Below are positions 44,549 through 53,861 of a stretch of 64,000 bases of DNA, in pieces. The stretch lies in the NCBI GenBank assembly GCA_937889015.1, contig CALARR010000213.1, positions 1 to 64,000 on the forward strand, given 5' to 3'. The position numbers were made by a program, and so were the translations under genes. This DNA comes from an uncultured Planctomycetales bacterium. GTDB taxonomy: Bacteria; Planctomycetota; Planctomycetia; Pirellulales; Thermoguttaceae. Every line of letters starts with the position of its first letter. The first letter of the stretch is position 1. Below the pieces are notes generated by a model. That model saw only the letters and a list, made by a program, of their open reading frames with translations, had not been told where the DNA came from and made no database searches.

Positions 44549-45909
44549 TGCAGGACCTCCTGCAGGGCTTCTTCCAGCACGGCGATCCCTTCGCGCAGCG
44601 GCTCTTCCGTCACAATCAGCGGGGGCGAGATCTTGACCGACGCCCCGCCGTAGCCCACCGGCGCGAAGAACAGCAAGCCCTTCTCCACGCAGCGGCGAAT
44701 CACGTCACCGGCTAGAGGAGCGTTGGGTTCGATCCCGCCTGGCTTGATCATGTGCAATGCGGCCACCAGGCCCCGGCCGTGCACCGCGCCGATCTGCTTC
44801 GGCCAGCGAGCGCCGATTCTGCGCAACTCGGGCTGAAGAATCTCGCCCATGCGCTTGGTGTTGGTCACCAGGTCTTCGTCCTGGATCACGCGCAGGTTCT
44901 CCAGCGCAGCCACCGCGCAGATCGGGTTGCCGGTGTGCGTCGAGGTCATCGCGCCCGGCGGATACAGGTCCATCACGTCGTTGCGGCCGATCACGGCCGA
45001 GATCGGCAACCCGCTGGAAATACCCTTACCACAGCAGAACAAATCCGGATTGACCCCGTAGTACTCAAACCCCCAGAAGGTGCCGCAGCGGCCGAAGCCC
45101 GCCTGCACCTCATCGAAGACCAACAAAGCGTTGTGCCGATCGCACCACGCGCGCAGCTTCTGCATGTACTCCGGCGGACCGAAGCTGGCGTTGCCGCCTT
45201 GGTAGGTCTCGGTCATCACGCCGCACACGTTCTCCGGCGTCACTCCCTGATCGGCCAGCGACTTCTCGAACAGATCGAAGCTGGTGTCCGGGCAGCGGAA
45301 ACCGTCGGGAAAAGGCACCTGGACCATATCCTTGTCCAGGTTACCGATCCATTCCTTCAGGGCCGGAATCCCGCCGGCCATCTGCGCGCCCAGCGTGCGC
45401 CCGTGAAAAGCGTTTTGAAAGCTCACGAAGGTGATTTTTTTCGGACCACCGACGCGCCTGCCGTGCGTGCGTGCGAGCTTGATGGCGCACTCGGTGGTTT
45501 CGGCCCCGGTGGTGAGCAGGAAGACCTTCTTGAGCCCTTCGGGCGAAGCCGCAGCCAGGGCTTCGGCCAGATCGGCACGGAGTTCCGAGGGGAAGCAGTA
45601 GTTGTGCAACAGGCCGTGCTGAACCTGGTCCGCAATGGCTTTCTTGATGCGCGGGTGGGAATGCCCTGCGTTAGTCACCAACACGCCCGATGACCAATCC
45701 AACCAGCAGTTCCCCCAGCGATCGTAGACCTGGATGCCTTCGGCGCGGTCCCAGACCACGGGTGGCTGGCCACTCATCGAGCGGGGTTCAAAACGGTGCA
45801 GCTTCTCCAGGACCGGCAGCGACTCGGGAACCGGAATATCGGTCACGATTCGTCGGTACTTGGTCTGGACGCGGGGAACGCGACGCGGGGTCAAGGCAGG
45901 AGTCGACAT
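44545..45909 (-). CDS. Class III aminotransferase (4-aminobutyrate/acetylornithine type)
   Basis: A 454-residue PLP enzyme starting at ATG 45909. Signatures are VYDRWGNCWLDWSSG, NAGHSHPRIKKAI, TTGAETTECAIKLAR, NAFHGRTLGA, the PLP-ring Asp in LLVFDEVQAGFGRCG, and the Schiff-base Lys in CCGKGISSGLPISAV. It transfers an amino group between an omega-amino or alpha-amino compound and a keto acid. An N-terminal segment of about 45 residues precedes the fold. The stop overlaps the oxidoreductase start, so the pair forms an operon. The substrate is not evident. Confidence 0.9.
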   Translation of the reverse strand: MSTPALTPRRVPRVQTKYRRIVTDIPVPESLPVLEKLHRFEPRSMSGQPPVVWDRAEGIQVYDRWGNCWLDWSSGVLVTNAGHSHPRIKKAIADQVQHGLLHNYCFPSELRADLAEALAAASPEGLKKVFLLTTGAETTECAIKLARTHGRRVGGPKKITFVSFQNAFHGRTLGAQMAGGIPALKEWIGNLDKDMVQVPFPDGFRCPDTSFDLFEKSLADQGVTPENVCGVMTETYQGGNASFGPPEYMQKLRAWCDRHNALLVFDEVQAGFGRCGTFWGFEYYGVNPDLFCCGKGISSGLPISAVIGRNDVMDLYPPGAMTSTHTGNPICAVAALENLRVIQDEDLVTNTKRMGEILQPELRRIGARWPKQIGAVHGRGLVAALHMIKPGGIEPNAPLAGDVIRRCVEKGLLFFAPVGYGGASVKISPPLIVTEEPLREGIAVLEEALQEVLQ

Positions 45910-46957
45910 AGCGATTACGCCTTCATGAAACGGAGAATGCCGGCCCGGTGGGTCAGGCGGCAAAGGCCGTTTCGTCGCTCGAACAAATGCTGTAGTGCCA
46001 CCACGGGTGCAGCGAGAGCAACACGCACAGGCCGAAGGGGGACCAGAGAGGCCGAAATCGCTTGGCCGCGACAGGCCCAACTCATCCCCATCCGGGTTAG
46101 ATTACCTCCCAGACGAACTCGCAATGACGAAATCGTGGGTGTTCAGACCGACAATGCGATGGGACGACAAGATGCACCGTCATGCGACGATGTCCATTGA
46201 TCGCCGTTAGCACATTGCTTGACTGAAGCTCGGTAGGTGGGCCAAGAAACACAAACACCCCGGCCCAGACCGGACCCCGGTATTTCGGGGAACCGACCCA
46301 GTCGGAGTGCTCTTGATGCTGACAGTGCCGCTACGGATGCCAGCGAGCTTCATATTGTCCGCGGCGATGCAATACACCTCCGCTTAGTCTCGCATTATAC
46401 TCGCACCGCATCGCAATTCAAGTAGTCGCGCGCAGAAAATCAAGCGAGGCGTGCGCGGGCCAACGATGCGAGACACGCTTGCACTATCTTTCGCCACGCA
46501 GCACGGCCGTTCTCCACCAATTCGTGACGCCATCGCATGGCCCTCTGCGGTTGCCGGGCTCGCTCGGGGTTGCCGAACGCCGGGCCTCTCCCAGCCGCCG
46601 TGCGTTCTCCGTAATTCCCGTCACGACGAATGCGACGCAACACTCTCCTGTAGGAGAGGTTGTGGCGAATTGCATCTTCCCCAGACGACGAAACTGGGGA
46701 AAATGTAGTAAGAAGGACTATTGGAGAGTTTGCGCTGCGGCCTACGGCCCCACTGGTGGGCGCGGCTACCACGGCTGGTTGCGGTGCTGTCGCGCCGGAG
46801 AGTGGCGAGCGACTGGCCACGACGAGACCGCTATTAAGGGTGGCTTGGTCGCAACCCACACGAGCTATCCATGCTCATCGCCGTTGTCGTTGCAGCACCG
46901 GAAGCCTTGCTGGCACCTAGACTTCCTGCGTGGAGCGGAGTGCGTGGCTAATTGCCC
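45910..46957. other. About 1 kb without a supported gene, upstream of tRNA-Gly
   Basis: Open frames here are short and have no recognisable translation. Local hairpins occur, for example CTCTCC-TGTA-GGAGAG near 46646 and CCCCAG...CTGGGG near 46680. No tmRNA, RNase P or SRP signature is present by eye. The aminotransferase promoter should be at the left end. Confidence 0.45.
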
Positions 46958-46985
46958 TTGAAAGCCAGGGTAGTGACTCTATAAT
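46958..46985 (+). promoter_or_regulatory. Sigma70-type promoter of the tRNA gene
   Basis: TTGAAA at 46958-46963 and a perfect TATAAT at 46980-46985 are separated by 16 bp. They lie about 64 bp before the tRNA-Gly gene, on the same strand. This is the clearest housekeeping promoter in the window. Confidence 0.7.
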
Positions 46986-47049
46986 GCCGAGATTCAGGAC
47001 GCTTCGCGGCCCTGCCAGCGGAAGGCTTGTCGTTGTGCTTGAAAGAGAC

Positions 47050-47122
47050 GCGGGTGTAGCTCAGTTGGAAGAGCACCACCTTGCCAAGGTGGCTGTCGTG
47101 GGTTCGAATCCCATCACCCGCT
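47050..47122 (+). tRNA. tRNA-Gly (GCC)
   Basis: A full cloverleaf: acceptor GCGGGTG pairs with CACCCGC, the D-arm is GCTCAGTTGGAAGAGC, and the anticodon stem is CCACC/GGTGG around TTGCCAA, giving anticodon GCC. The T-arm has GTGGGTTCGAATCCCAT. The discriminator base is T and CCA is not encoded. A good promoter lies upstream and the tig gene starts 255 bp downstream. Confidence 0.97.
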
Positions 47123-47377
47123 CTTAGAGTTCATCCTCGAGCCGCCCCGGTCAGTCTGGGCGGCCAGGAGATACGGAGTCGGTAAACCCTTCGGGAACCG
47201 GTACTTCGAGCATCTCTCAACTGGACCGACGGGCCGGCCTTGACGGCTCTTTTTTCTCCCGTGCGTTGGGGGAGCGGATGAATTTGCGAGGGTGAAGCTC
47301 CGCGGCGGATTGACGCGGGGGAAAGCGCCCGGGTCGGTTCACCAAATTCACGACGATTTGATCGGTACGGAGCAGAC

Positions 47378-48895
47378 ATGGTCGACAGCCAGAAGAACGA
47401 CAGCGAACGCGCGGACCAGACGACCCTCGACAGCACCACGGGCGAGGCGGCCGAGGCGCAGAAGCTCGCCTTGGAGGTTGCGATCGACAAACGGGGCGCC
47501 TGCCAGCGGCATATCCGCGTCTCGGTGCCCCGGGAAGATATCGAGCGCTATTTCGACCGCGAATTCTCTGAACTGATGGGCAATGCCCAAGTCCCCGGTT
47601 TCCGTCCCGGCCGCGCACCGCGCAAACTGGTCGAGCACCGGTTCCGCAAGGACGTCGCCGAGCGCGTGAAGAGCGGCCTGTTGATGGACAGCATCGCGCA
47701 GGTCAGCGAGGACAAGACCCTTTCGGCGATCAGCGAGCCCGACTTGGACGTCGAGGCGGTGCGTCTGCCGGACGAGGGCCCCATGACATTCGAGTTCGAC
47801 TTGGAAGTCCGGCCGGAATTTGACCTACCCAAGTGGAAGGGGTTATCGATCAACAAGCCGACGCACGAATTCACCGAGGTGGAGGTGGATCAGGCGTTGA
47901 AGGCGATGCTCGCGCGGCGCGGACGGCTGGTGCCTTTTGACGGTCCGGCCGAGAAGGGAGACTACGTCAGCACGAACCTGACGTTCCTGGCCGACGGCAA
48001 GGAGCTTTCCAAGGGGACCGAGGAGGTCCTTTGCATTCGTCCCACATTGAGCTTCCGCGACGGAAAGATCGAGAAGTTCGACGAGTTGATGAAGGGGGTC
48101 AAGGCTGGGGAGACGCGGCGCGGCAAAGCGGCGATCAGCGCCGATGCGCCCAACGCCGAATTGCGCGGCAAAGAAGTCGAGGCCGTCTTCGAGGTGCTGG
48201 AAGTCAAGAAGCTGGAGCTTCCCGAACTGACGCCCGAGTTTCTGCGTGAGTTGGGCGACTTTGAACTGGAGGCGGATCTGCGCGACGCGGTTCGCGACAG
48301 CCTCAGTCGGCGGTTGGACTACCTGCAGCACCGCGAGGCCCGCCAGCAGATCACGGCCGCCTTGACCGTGGCCGCGGACTGGGATTTGCCGCCGGAGATG
48401 CTGCGGAACCAGAGTCACCGCGAGTTGCAGCGCGCGGTCTTGGAACTACAGCGCAGCGGGTTCGGCGACGACGAGATTCGCGCTCGGGAAAACGAGCTGC
48501 GGCAGAACATTATGGCCGGTACTGCGCGGGCTTTGAAGGAGCACTTCATCCTGGAGCGAATCGCCGAGGAAGAGAAGATCGACGTCGCGGAGTCGGATTA
48601 CGACGATGAAATCGCGTTGCTCGCCGCGCAGAACAACGAGTCGCCGCGGCGGGCCCGCGCACGACTGGAGAAGAGTGGTGCGATGGACGTCCTCCGCAAT
48701 CAGATTGTGGAGCGGAAGGTCATCGAGCTGATCCTGAGCCACGCCCAATTCAAGGAAGTAGCGTACAAACCTGAAGGCATTGACGCCGAGGCGCTGGACC
48801 AGACCGTGGCCGGCGGAGAAGAGCCGGAGTCGGATATTCCCGCGGCCAAGCCTGAAAGCGGCCTCGGCGAGTCGACGCCTCCCGGCAACGCCTGA
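47378..48895 (+). CDS. tig: Trigger factor
   Basis: A 505-residue ribosome-bound chaperone and peptidyl-prolyl isomerase. Domains are an N-terminal ribosome-binding domain with the signature GFRPGRAPRKLVEHRF, a central FKBP-like domain (about residues 175-260, GDYVSTNLTFLADG), and a C-terminal helical chaperone cradle. The protein is longer than E. coli Tig by about 70 residues, with extra length in an N-terminal acidic segment and a C-terminal Glu/Pro-rich tail. clpP1 follows 83 bp downstream, the classical tig-clpP order. Confidence 0.94.
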   Translation: MVDSQKNDSERADQTTLDSTTGEAAEAQKLALEVAIDKRGACQRHIRVSVPREDIERYFDREFSELMGNAQVPGFRPGRAPRKLVEHRFRKDVAERVKSGLLMDSIAQVSEDKTLSAISEPDLDVEAVRLPDEGPMTFEFDLEVRPEFDLPKWKGLSINKPTHEFTEVEVDQALKAMLARRGRLVPFDGPAEKGDYVSTNLTFLADGKELSKGTEEVLCIRPTLSFRDGKIEKFDELMKGVKAGETRRGKAAISADAPNAELRGKEVEAVFEVLEVKKLELPELTPEFLRELGDFELEADLRDAVRDSLSRRLDYLQHREARQQITAALTVAADWDLPPEMLRNQSHRELQRAVLELQRSGFGDDEIRARENELRQNIMAGTARALKEHFILERIAEEEKIDVAESDYDDEIALLAAQNNESPRRARARLEKSGAMDVLRNQIVERKVIELILSHAQFKEVAYKPEGIDAEALDQTVAGGEEPESDIPAAKPESGLGESTPPGNA

Positions 48896-48978
48896 TCACG
48901 TGCCTGAGACGATAGGGCTTCTTGCGGTGCCGCCGGCGCCCGGCCCTCAGCGCTTTTGGTCTTCTCGTCGCGACAATC

Positions 48979-49599
48979 ATGAGCATTCTCCCTGGACCGT
49001 TTCCGGTCAATCAAACGGCGTATCGCGAGTATCAACGGCAGCGGCAGTTGACGCTCGGCGACCTTCTGCTGGAAAACCGCATCGTCTTCCTGCAGGGCGA
49101 GATCCACGACGGCAACGCCAACGAATTGGTGATGAAGCTCCTCTACCTGCAGAGTGAAAACCGCAGGAAGGACATTCACTTCTACATCAACTCGCCCGGC
49201 GGCAGCGTCAGCGCCACCCTGGCGATCTACGATACGATGCAGATCCTGAGCTGCCCCGTGGGCACCTATTGCGTGGGCCTTGCGGCCAGCGGTGGGGCCG
49301 TGCTCCTGGCCGGCGGCACCAAGGGCAAGCGTTTTGCCCTGCCCAACGCCAAGGTCATGATCCACCAACCCTACGGCCAGGTGGGCGGCCAGGTCTCCGA
49401 TATTGAGATCCAGGCCCAGGAGATCCTCAAGACTCGCGAATCGCTCAACCGCATCCTCTCCAGCCACACCGGCCAACCCATGGAGCGGATCGCCAAGGAC
49501 ACCGATCGCGATTTCTACATGTCCGCCGAAGAGGCCAAGAGCTACGGCCTCGTCGACGATATCCTGACCAAACAGCCATCCGAGCAGACCGAAGAGTGA
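48979..49599 (+). CDS. clpP1: ATP-dependent Clp protease proteolytic subunit, paralogue 1
   Basis: A 206-residue ClpP-family serine protease from ATG 48979. The likely triad is Ser104, His129 (MIHQP) and Asp174 (KDTDRD). The motif around Ser is AASGGA where ClpP normally has ASMGA. The NSPGGSV substrate-binding loop is present. It forms a double-ring barrel with ClpP2 or alone, fed by ClpX or ClpC. Together with clpP2 it lies after tig, but an 81-bp repeat sits between the two clpP genes. No clpX is in the window. Confidence 0.92.
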   Translation: MSILPGPFPVNQTAYREYQRQRQLTLGDLLLENRIVFLQGEIHDGNANELVMKLLYLQSENRRKDIHFYINSPGGSVSATLAIYDTMQILSCPVGTYCVGLAASGGAVLLAGGTKGKRFALPNAKVMIHQPYGQVGGQVSDIEIQAQEILKTRESLNRILSSHTGQPMERIAKDTDRDFYMSAEEAKSYGLVDDILTKQPSEQTEE

Positions 49600-49681
49600 G
49601 AACTTTGTGCAGAGCCGCCACCGCCAGTCTGGGCGGCAAGACCCGATAGAAGTCTCAACGAGGCCCGACGTCCGGTTCCCT

Positions 49682-49762
49682 TAGAACCTATCCCAGAACC
49701 ATCCCAGCCACGTCGGGCGGCCCGGCAAGACTGAGCTGCCGACAGGTTTTGGGACCGACTCT
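49682..49762 (-). repeat. Interspersed 81-bp repeat, family 1, between clpP1 and clpP2
   Basis: On the minus strand it reads AGAGTCGGTCCCAAAACCTG... and ends GATAGGTTCT. It aligns with the tandem units at 5995-6237 and with the copies at 18538 and 62579. It occupies nearly half of the 199-bp gap between the two clpP genes and ends 37 bp before the clpP2 ATG. Confidence 0.88.
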
Positions 49763-49798
49763 TAGATTCATCGGTCGACACGCGGAGCGAACAACAGC

Positions 49799-50404
49799 AT
49801 GCCCTTGATCCCATACGTCATCGAGAAGAGTGGCCGCGAAGAGCGGGCGATGGACATTTACAGTCGCCTGCTCAAGGACCGCATCATCTTCCTCGGATCG
49901 GCCATCAATGACGAGGTGGCCAATGCCGTGGTCGCGCAGTTGCTCTTCCTCCAATCGGACGACCCCAAGGCGCCCGTGCACCTGTACATCAATTCGCCCG
50001 GCGGCAGCGTCACTGCCGGCCTGGCGATCTACGACACGATGCAGTTCATCACCTGCGAGGTGGCCACCTACTGCGTAGGCCAGGCCGCTTCGATGGGCGC
50101 CGTGCTGCTCACGGCGGGTCGGCCGGGTAAACGCCATGCGCTGCCCAACTCGCGAATCCTCATCCATCAGCCCTTGGCCGGCATGGAAGGCACGGCCGAG
50201 GAAATCATGATCCATGCCAAGGAGTTCGCCAAAATCAAAGAGCGTCTCAACCGCATCCTCCTGAAGCACACCGGCCATCCCCTCGACAAGATCGAGCGCG
50301 ATACCGACCGCGATCGCTTCATGACGGCGGAAGAGGCACGCGAATACGGGCTGATCGATCATGTGATCGATCGCGTGCCCGCCACACCGAAACCCGAAAC
50401 CTGA
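49799..50404 (+). CDS. clpP2: ATP-dependent Clp protease proteolytic subunit, paralogue 2
   Basis: A 201-residue canonical ClpP. Ser98 is in GQAASMGA, His123 in LIHQPL and the third triad member is in ERDTDRDRF. NSPGGSVTAGLAIYDTMQ gives the substrate groove. The N-terminal MPLIPYVIEKSGREER matches ClpP propeptide-region sequences. It follows the tig-clpP1 pair on the same strand, separated by an 81-bp repeat that may contain a processing site. Confidence 0.95.
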   Translation: MPLIPYVIEKSGREERAMDIYSRLLKDRIIFLGSAINDEVANAVVAQLLFLQSDDPKAPVHLYINSPGGSVTAGLAIYDTMQFITCEVATYCVGQAASMGAVLLTAGRPGKRHALPNSRILIHQPLAGMEGTAEEIMIHAKEFAKIKERLNRILLKHTGHPLDKIERDTDRDRFMTAEEAREYGLIDHVIDRVPATPKPET

Positions 50405-50597
50405 GAACCGCCCCCGGCCCGGTCCCGCTTGTCCCGCAACGGCGCAAGGCGGAGGCCGCCAAGCGCCGGGGGCTGAGTCGATACGTTCCTTTTCGCTTCG
50501 ACCTTTTCCGGTCACACGATTCGTTCACAACCCTATCGCCCGGCAAGCCAGAGCAGGATGCTCGTCCCGTTTGCCGGGCCGCCTCGCGAGGCCAGCC

Positions 50598-51653
50598 ATG
50601 AAGACTTGGCGCTACGCGATCTTGTACGCAGCAACGCTGCTTGCCAGCGGGTGCCGCGTCGATCCCAACACGGTCCTGCTGGAGCAGGAGCTCCGCCGGC
50701 AAAGTTTCGAGATTGACCGGCTGCAAGCGGAACTCGAAGACGCGCAGGCCGATCTGGGCGCTTGCCGTCGCGACAACAGTGCGTTGCGTCAAGGAGCTCC
50801 GACGCAGTCCAAGCGACCTTCATTGCCCCTGGGCTTGGCTGCGCCCGCGGGTTCCGTGCCTCGCGAGAAGGGTGGGGCTCCCGCGCCGACCGGAGAGTCT
50901 TATGTCGATCCGCTGCGGATCGAGGTGCCGGGCGAGGCCCAAGAGGCACCACCCAAGACGCTCATTCCGCGTTCGCCCGCGCGCGACTCAGGTCCGCGCG
51001 ATGTAGCCCCCCCCTTCGTACCTCCCACACGTGACTCCAGCCCGCGAGCTAAGCCACCGGCCGACGCAGCGATCAAGACCGACAGCAGCCATGTGCATCG
51101 GATCTCACTCCTGCCGGAGGCCACGCGCGGTTTGGATCTCGACAGCCGGAAAGGAGATGATGGCGTCTCGGTCATGATTCAGACTTGGGATGCCAAGGGC
51201 CGGCTGGTCCAGGCGCCGGGCGAGGTCTCGGTGGTCGTGCTGGATCGGGAAGCTGAGGGCGAGGCCGCGCGCGTGGCGCGCTGGGATTTCTCCCCGCAGC
51301 AACTGGCCGAGGTCTTCCAGCGCGGTTCGGCCCAAGACGGGATCTACTTGGAGATGAACTGGCCTGACAAGCCGCCCGCCCATGACCGACTGCAGATGTT
51401 CGTACGCTACACGACGGAGGATGGGCGCAAGCTGGAAGCGGAAATGCCGCTGGAGATCAACCGGCGCGGTCAGGTGGCCAAGCAGTGGACTCCGGCCAAA
51501 CCGCCGGATCCGGAAATCCTGCCCCCGGTCTTGACTCCGCCCACGGTCGAGCCATCGCAGCGCGAGGTACGGCCCAGCAGCACGCCAGTCAGGCCGGCTC
51601 CACCCAAGCCGGAGCGGCACGCAGAACGTCCCACCTGGTCGCCCTACCGCTGA
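50598..51653 (+). CDS. Predicted lipoprotein with coiled coil and Pro-rich region
   Basis: A 351-residue protein from ATG 50598. The signal peptide ends in the lipobox LASGC (residues 15-19), so Cys19 would be lipidated. A coiled coil follows at about residues 27-62 (LLEQELRRQSFEIDRLQAELED), then a long Pro/Ala/Arg-rich linker, a beta-rich domain at about residues 165-300 and a Pro-rich tail. I do not recognise the domain. It is 194 bp after clpP2 and convergent with the spermidine synthase-like gene. Envelope-associated, function unknown. Confidence 0.75.
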   Translation: MKTWRYAILYAATLLASGCRVDPNTVLLEQELRRQSFEIDRLQAELEDAQADLGACRRDNSALRQGAPTQSKRPSLPLGLAAPAGSVPREKGGAPAPTGESYVDPLRIEVPGEAQEAPPKTLIPRSPARDSGPRDVAPPFVPPTRDSSPRAKPPADAAIKTDSSHVHRISLLPEATRGLDLDSRKGDDGVSVMIQTWDAKGRLVQAPGEVSVVVLDREAEGEAARVARWDFSPQQLAEVFQRGSAQDGIYLEMNWPDKPPAHDRLQMFVRYTTEDGRKLEAEMPLEINRRGQVAKQWTPAKPPDPEILPPVLTPPTVEPSQREVRPSSTPVRPAPPKPERHAERPTWSPYR

Positions 51654-51662
51654 CACTGCCGG

Positions 51663-53849
51663 CTACCACCACTTCATCACGCTCAGGATGTTGGAGAAGT
51701 CGTCGGTCCAGAGCGGGGTGCTGCGTGGAATCTGGATGGGCTTCCAGCGAGGATCGTCCTGCAGGGCGGCCAGGGCCGCTGCCTGTCGCGCCATCAGCAC
51801 CCAGTGCGATGCCGACTTGCCCGAGTCCTCCTCTTCGTCGGCCGAGTCATACTGCTCCCGGCAAATCACTCCCTCTTCCTCCGCCAGACGAGCCCAGATG
51901 GGGGCCAGGTCAAGGTAACGGTTGGAGATGTGCAGGGCCAGCACGCCGTCGTCCGCCAGCTTGCTCAGATAGAGCTGCAGGGCTTCACGCGTTATCAGGT
52001 GCATGGGGATGGCGTCGGAACTGAAGGCGTCGAGGACCAGAAGGTCGAACTGCCCCGGCTTCGCCGCGGTCAGCGTAAGACGCGCGTCCCCCAAGACCAC
52101 GTCAATCTTGGCTCGACTGTCCCGGAGGTACGTGAACCACTGCGGATCTCGGGCAATATCGAGTACGACCGGATCGATCTCGTAGTAGCTTTGGCGCATG
52201 CCGGGCCGGCCATAGGCGGCGATCGAGCCGGTGCCTAGGCCGATGACGCCCACCTCGGTGAACCGCTGGCCCAGCGTGTGGAAGATCTGCCCCAGCGGTC
52301 CGCGGCGATGGTAGTAAGTGAGTGGCTCGGTCTGCAGTTGGGGCGAGAAGACTTGCGTGCCGTGGTTGGTGGATCCGTGGACCATGACGTGCGACGGTGC
52401 GGGCGGAGAGCCCTTCTCATATCGCTTGACTTTCACGATCCCGAAGAAACTCCGGTGCCGCACGAGTTCCTGTCCGTAGCCCGTGCTCTGCATGCCCGCC
52501 AGGACCAGAAGCGCGAGCAGTCCCAGGGCGAATCGCAGCGGTCGAGTCACCAGGGCCAGGCAAAGAACGCAGCCGAGACCCTGGAGGGTGATCGTGTAGG
52601 CGTTAGGTAGGTCGCCCATACAACGCAGCAGCTCCAGTCCGGCGAACATCCCCGCGGCCAGCACGCCGGGCAGAACCACGTCCAGGAGCACCTGTTTGCG
52701 GGAGTGGGCCGGCGCGATTGTCGGACGAAGCAGGCACGCTGCGACCAGAACCGCCGGATACTCGATCAGGCGCGAGAAGAGCAGGGGAGCGAGGATTGCG
52801 TTGAACAACCCGCCCAACACGCCGCCGACCGACATCCACAAGTAGAACTCGGTAAGCCATTGGGCTGCGGGACGCGTGGCGGCCAGTTCCCCATGGCAGA
52901 CCATGGCTACGACGAAGAACGCCGACAGATGCAGGATCACCAGCGGCACGATCAGGCTGGCCATATTGGCGAAGAGGCAGGCGGCCAGTAGGATCAGGAA
53001 GAAGGGTTGGACGCGGAGCATCCAGCGGTGCGGCAGCGGCGGGCGCTGGGCAAACACCAGCACGAACGTCAGAAGATAGAGGGCCAACGGTACGACCCAC
53101 ATCAAGGGCACGGCCGCGATGTCCGTGGAGATGTAGCTGGTGACGCCCAGCAACAGGCTGGAGGGCACAAAGGCCAACGCCACCCACCGCAGACGTTCTA
53201 GTGCGCTAGGCACTGCGCATGGCTCCTTGGCTTGGGCTGCGGGGGTGTGTGCTCTACGCGGCGATCGCCACAGGGCCAACGCACACAGCAGCACCATCCC
53301 CGCCAGCAGCCCATAACCGATCGTCCAGGCCATGGTTTGGCTGGCCAGCGGCAACCAGGGCTCGACCAGGGTCGGGTAGCCCAGCAAGGCCAGCATGCTC
53401 CCCAGGTTGCTGGCGGAATAGAGATAGTAGGGATCCTTGGCCGACGCATGGGCCGTATCGGCAAACCACGCTTGCAACAGCGGAGCGGTGCTCGAGACCA
53501 CAAAGAAAGGCAGGCCGATGGACACCGCGAGCAACAGCAGCAACCAGCCGATCGGGTTGGATTGTGCGGGCGGCGTCCAACCGGAGGCCAGCGCTAGCGG
53601 CAAGACCATCCAGGGGGTCGTGAGCAGAGCCAAGTGCAGCAGGGCCTGGCGGCGAGGCCCCAACCATCGGACCGAGAAATGCGCGTACAGATACCCGCCC
53701 AACAGCACGGCCTGGTAGAAGACCATGCACGTGTTCCAGACGGACGGCGTGCCGCCCAGCAAGGGCAACACCATCTTGGCGAACATGGGCTGAATCAGAA
53801 ACAGCAGGGTTGCACTGACCAACAACGTGGCGGCAAACAGCGGGGCCAT
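51663..53849 (-). CDS. Membrane protein fused to a spermidine synthase-like domain
   Basis: A 728-residue protein. The first ~470 residues have 10-14 hydrophobic helices like a transporter-type fold (start LLFLIQPMFAKMVLPLLGG). The C-terminal ~240 residues are a class I methyltransferase-fold domain with VIGLGTGSIAAYG, a YYEIDPVVLDIA ligand loop, VVLGDARLTL and LLVLDAFSSDAIPMHL, the spermidine-synthase pattern. Such fused proteins are often called polyamine-transporter-like. The donor is probably decarboxylated S-adenosylmethionine or SAM, not proven. Nothing nearby suggests polyamine synthesis. Confidence 0.85.
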   Translation of the reverse strand: MAPLFAATLLVSATLLFLIQPMFAKMVLPLLGGTPSVWNTCMVFYQAVLLGGYLYAHFSVRWLGPRRQALLHLALLTTPWMVLPLALASGWTPPAQSNPIGWLLLLLAVSIGLPFFVVSSTAPLLQAWFADTAHASAKDPYYLYSASNLGSMLALLGYPTLVEPWLPLASQTMAWTIGYGLLAGMVLLCALALWRSPRRAHTPAAQAKEPCAVPSALERLRWVALAFVPSSLLLGVTSYISTDIAAVPLMWVVPLALYLLTFVLVFAQRPPLPHRWMLRVQPFFLILLAACLFANMASLIVPLVILHLSAFFVVAMVCHGELAATRPAAQWLTEFYLWMSVGGVLGGLFNAILAPLLFSRLIEYPAVLVAACLLRPTIAPAHSRKQVLLDVVLPGVLAAGMFAGLELLRCMGDLPNAYTITLQGLGCVLCLALVTRPLRFALGLLALLVLAGMQSTGYGQELVRHRSFFGIVKVKRYEKGSPPAPSHVMVHGSTNHGTQVFSPQLQTEPLTYYHRRGPLGQIFHTLGQRFTEVGVIGLGTGSIAAYGRPGMRQSYYEIDPVVLDIARDPQWFTYLRDSRAKIDVVLGDARLTLTAAKPGQFDLLVLDAFSSDAIPMHLITREALQLYLSKLADDGVLALHISNRYLDLAPIWARLAEEEGVICREQYDSADEEEDSGKSASHWVLMARQAAALAALQDDPRWKPIQIPRSTPLWTDDFSNILSVMKWW

Positions 53850-53861
53850 GAGGGCTTCCTG

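Noticed and set aside
46440..46960. Structured-looking region upstream of tRNA-Gly, considered as a non-coding RNA
   Set aside because: None of the hallmark motifs of tmRNA, RNase P, SRP or 6S RNA is visible, and the hairpins are short.
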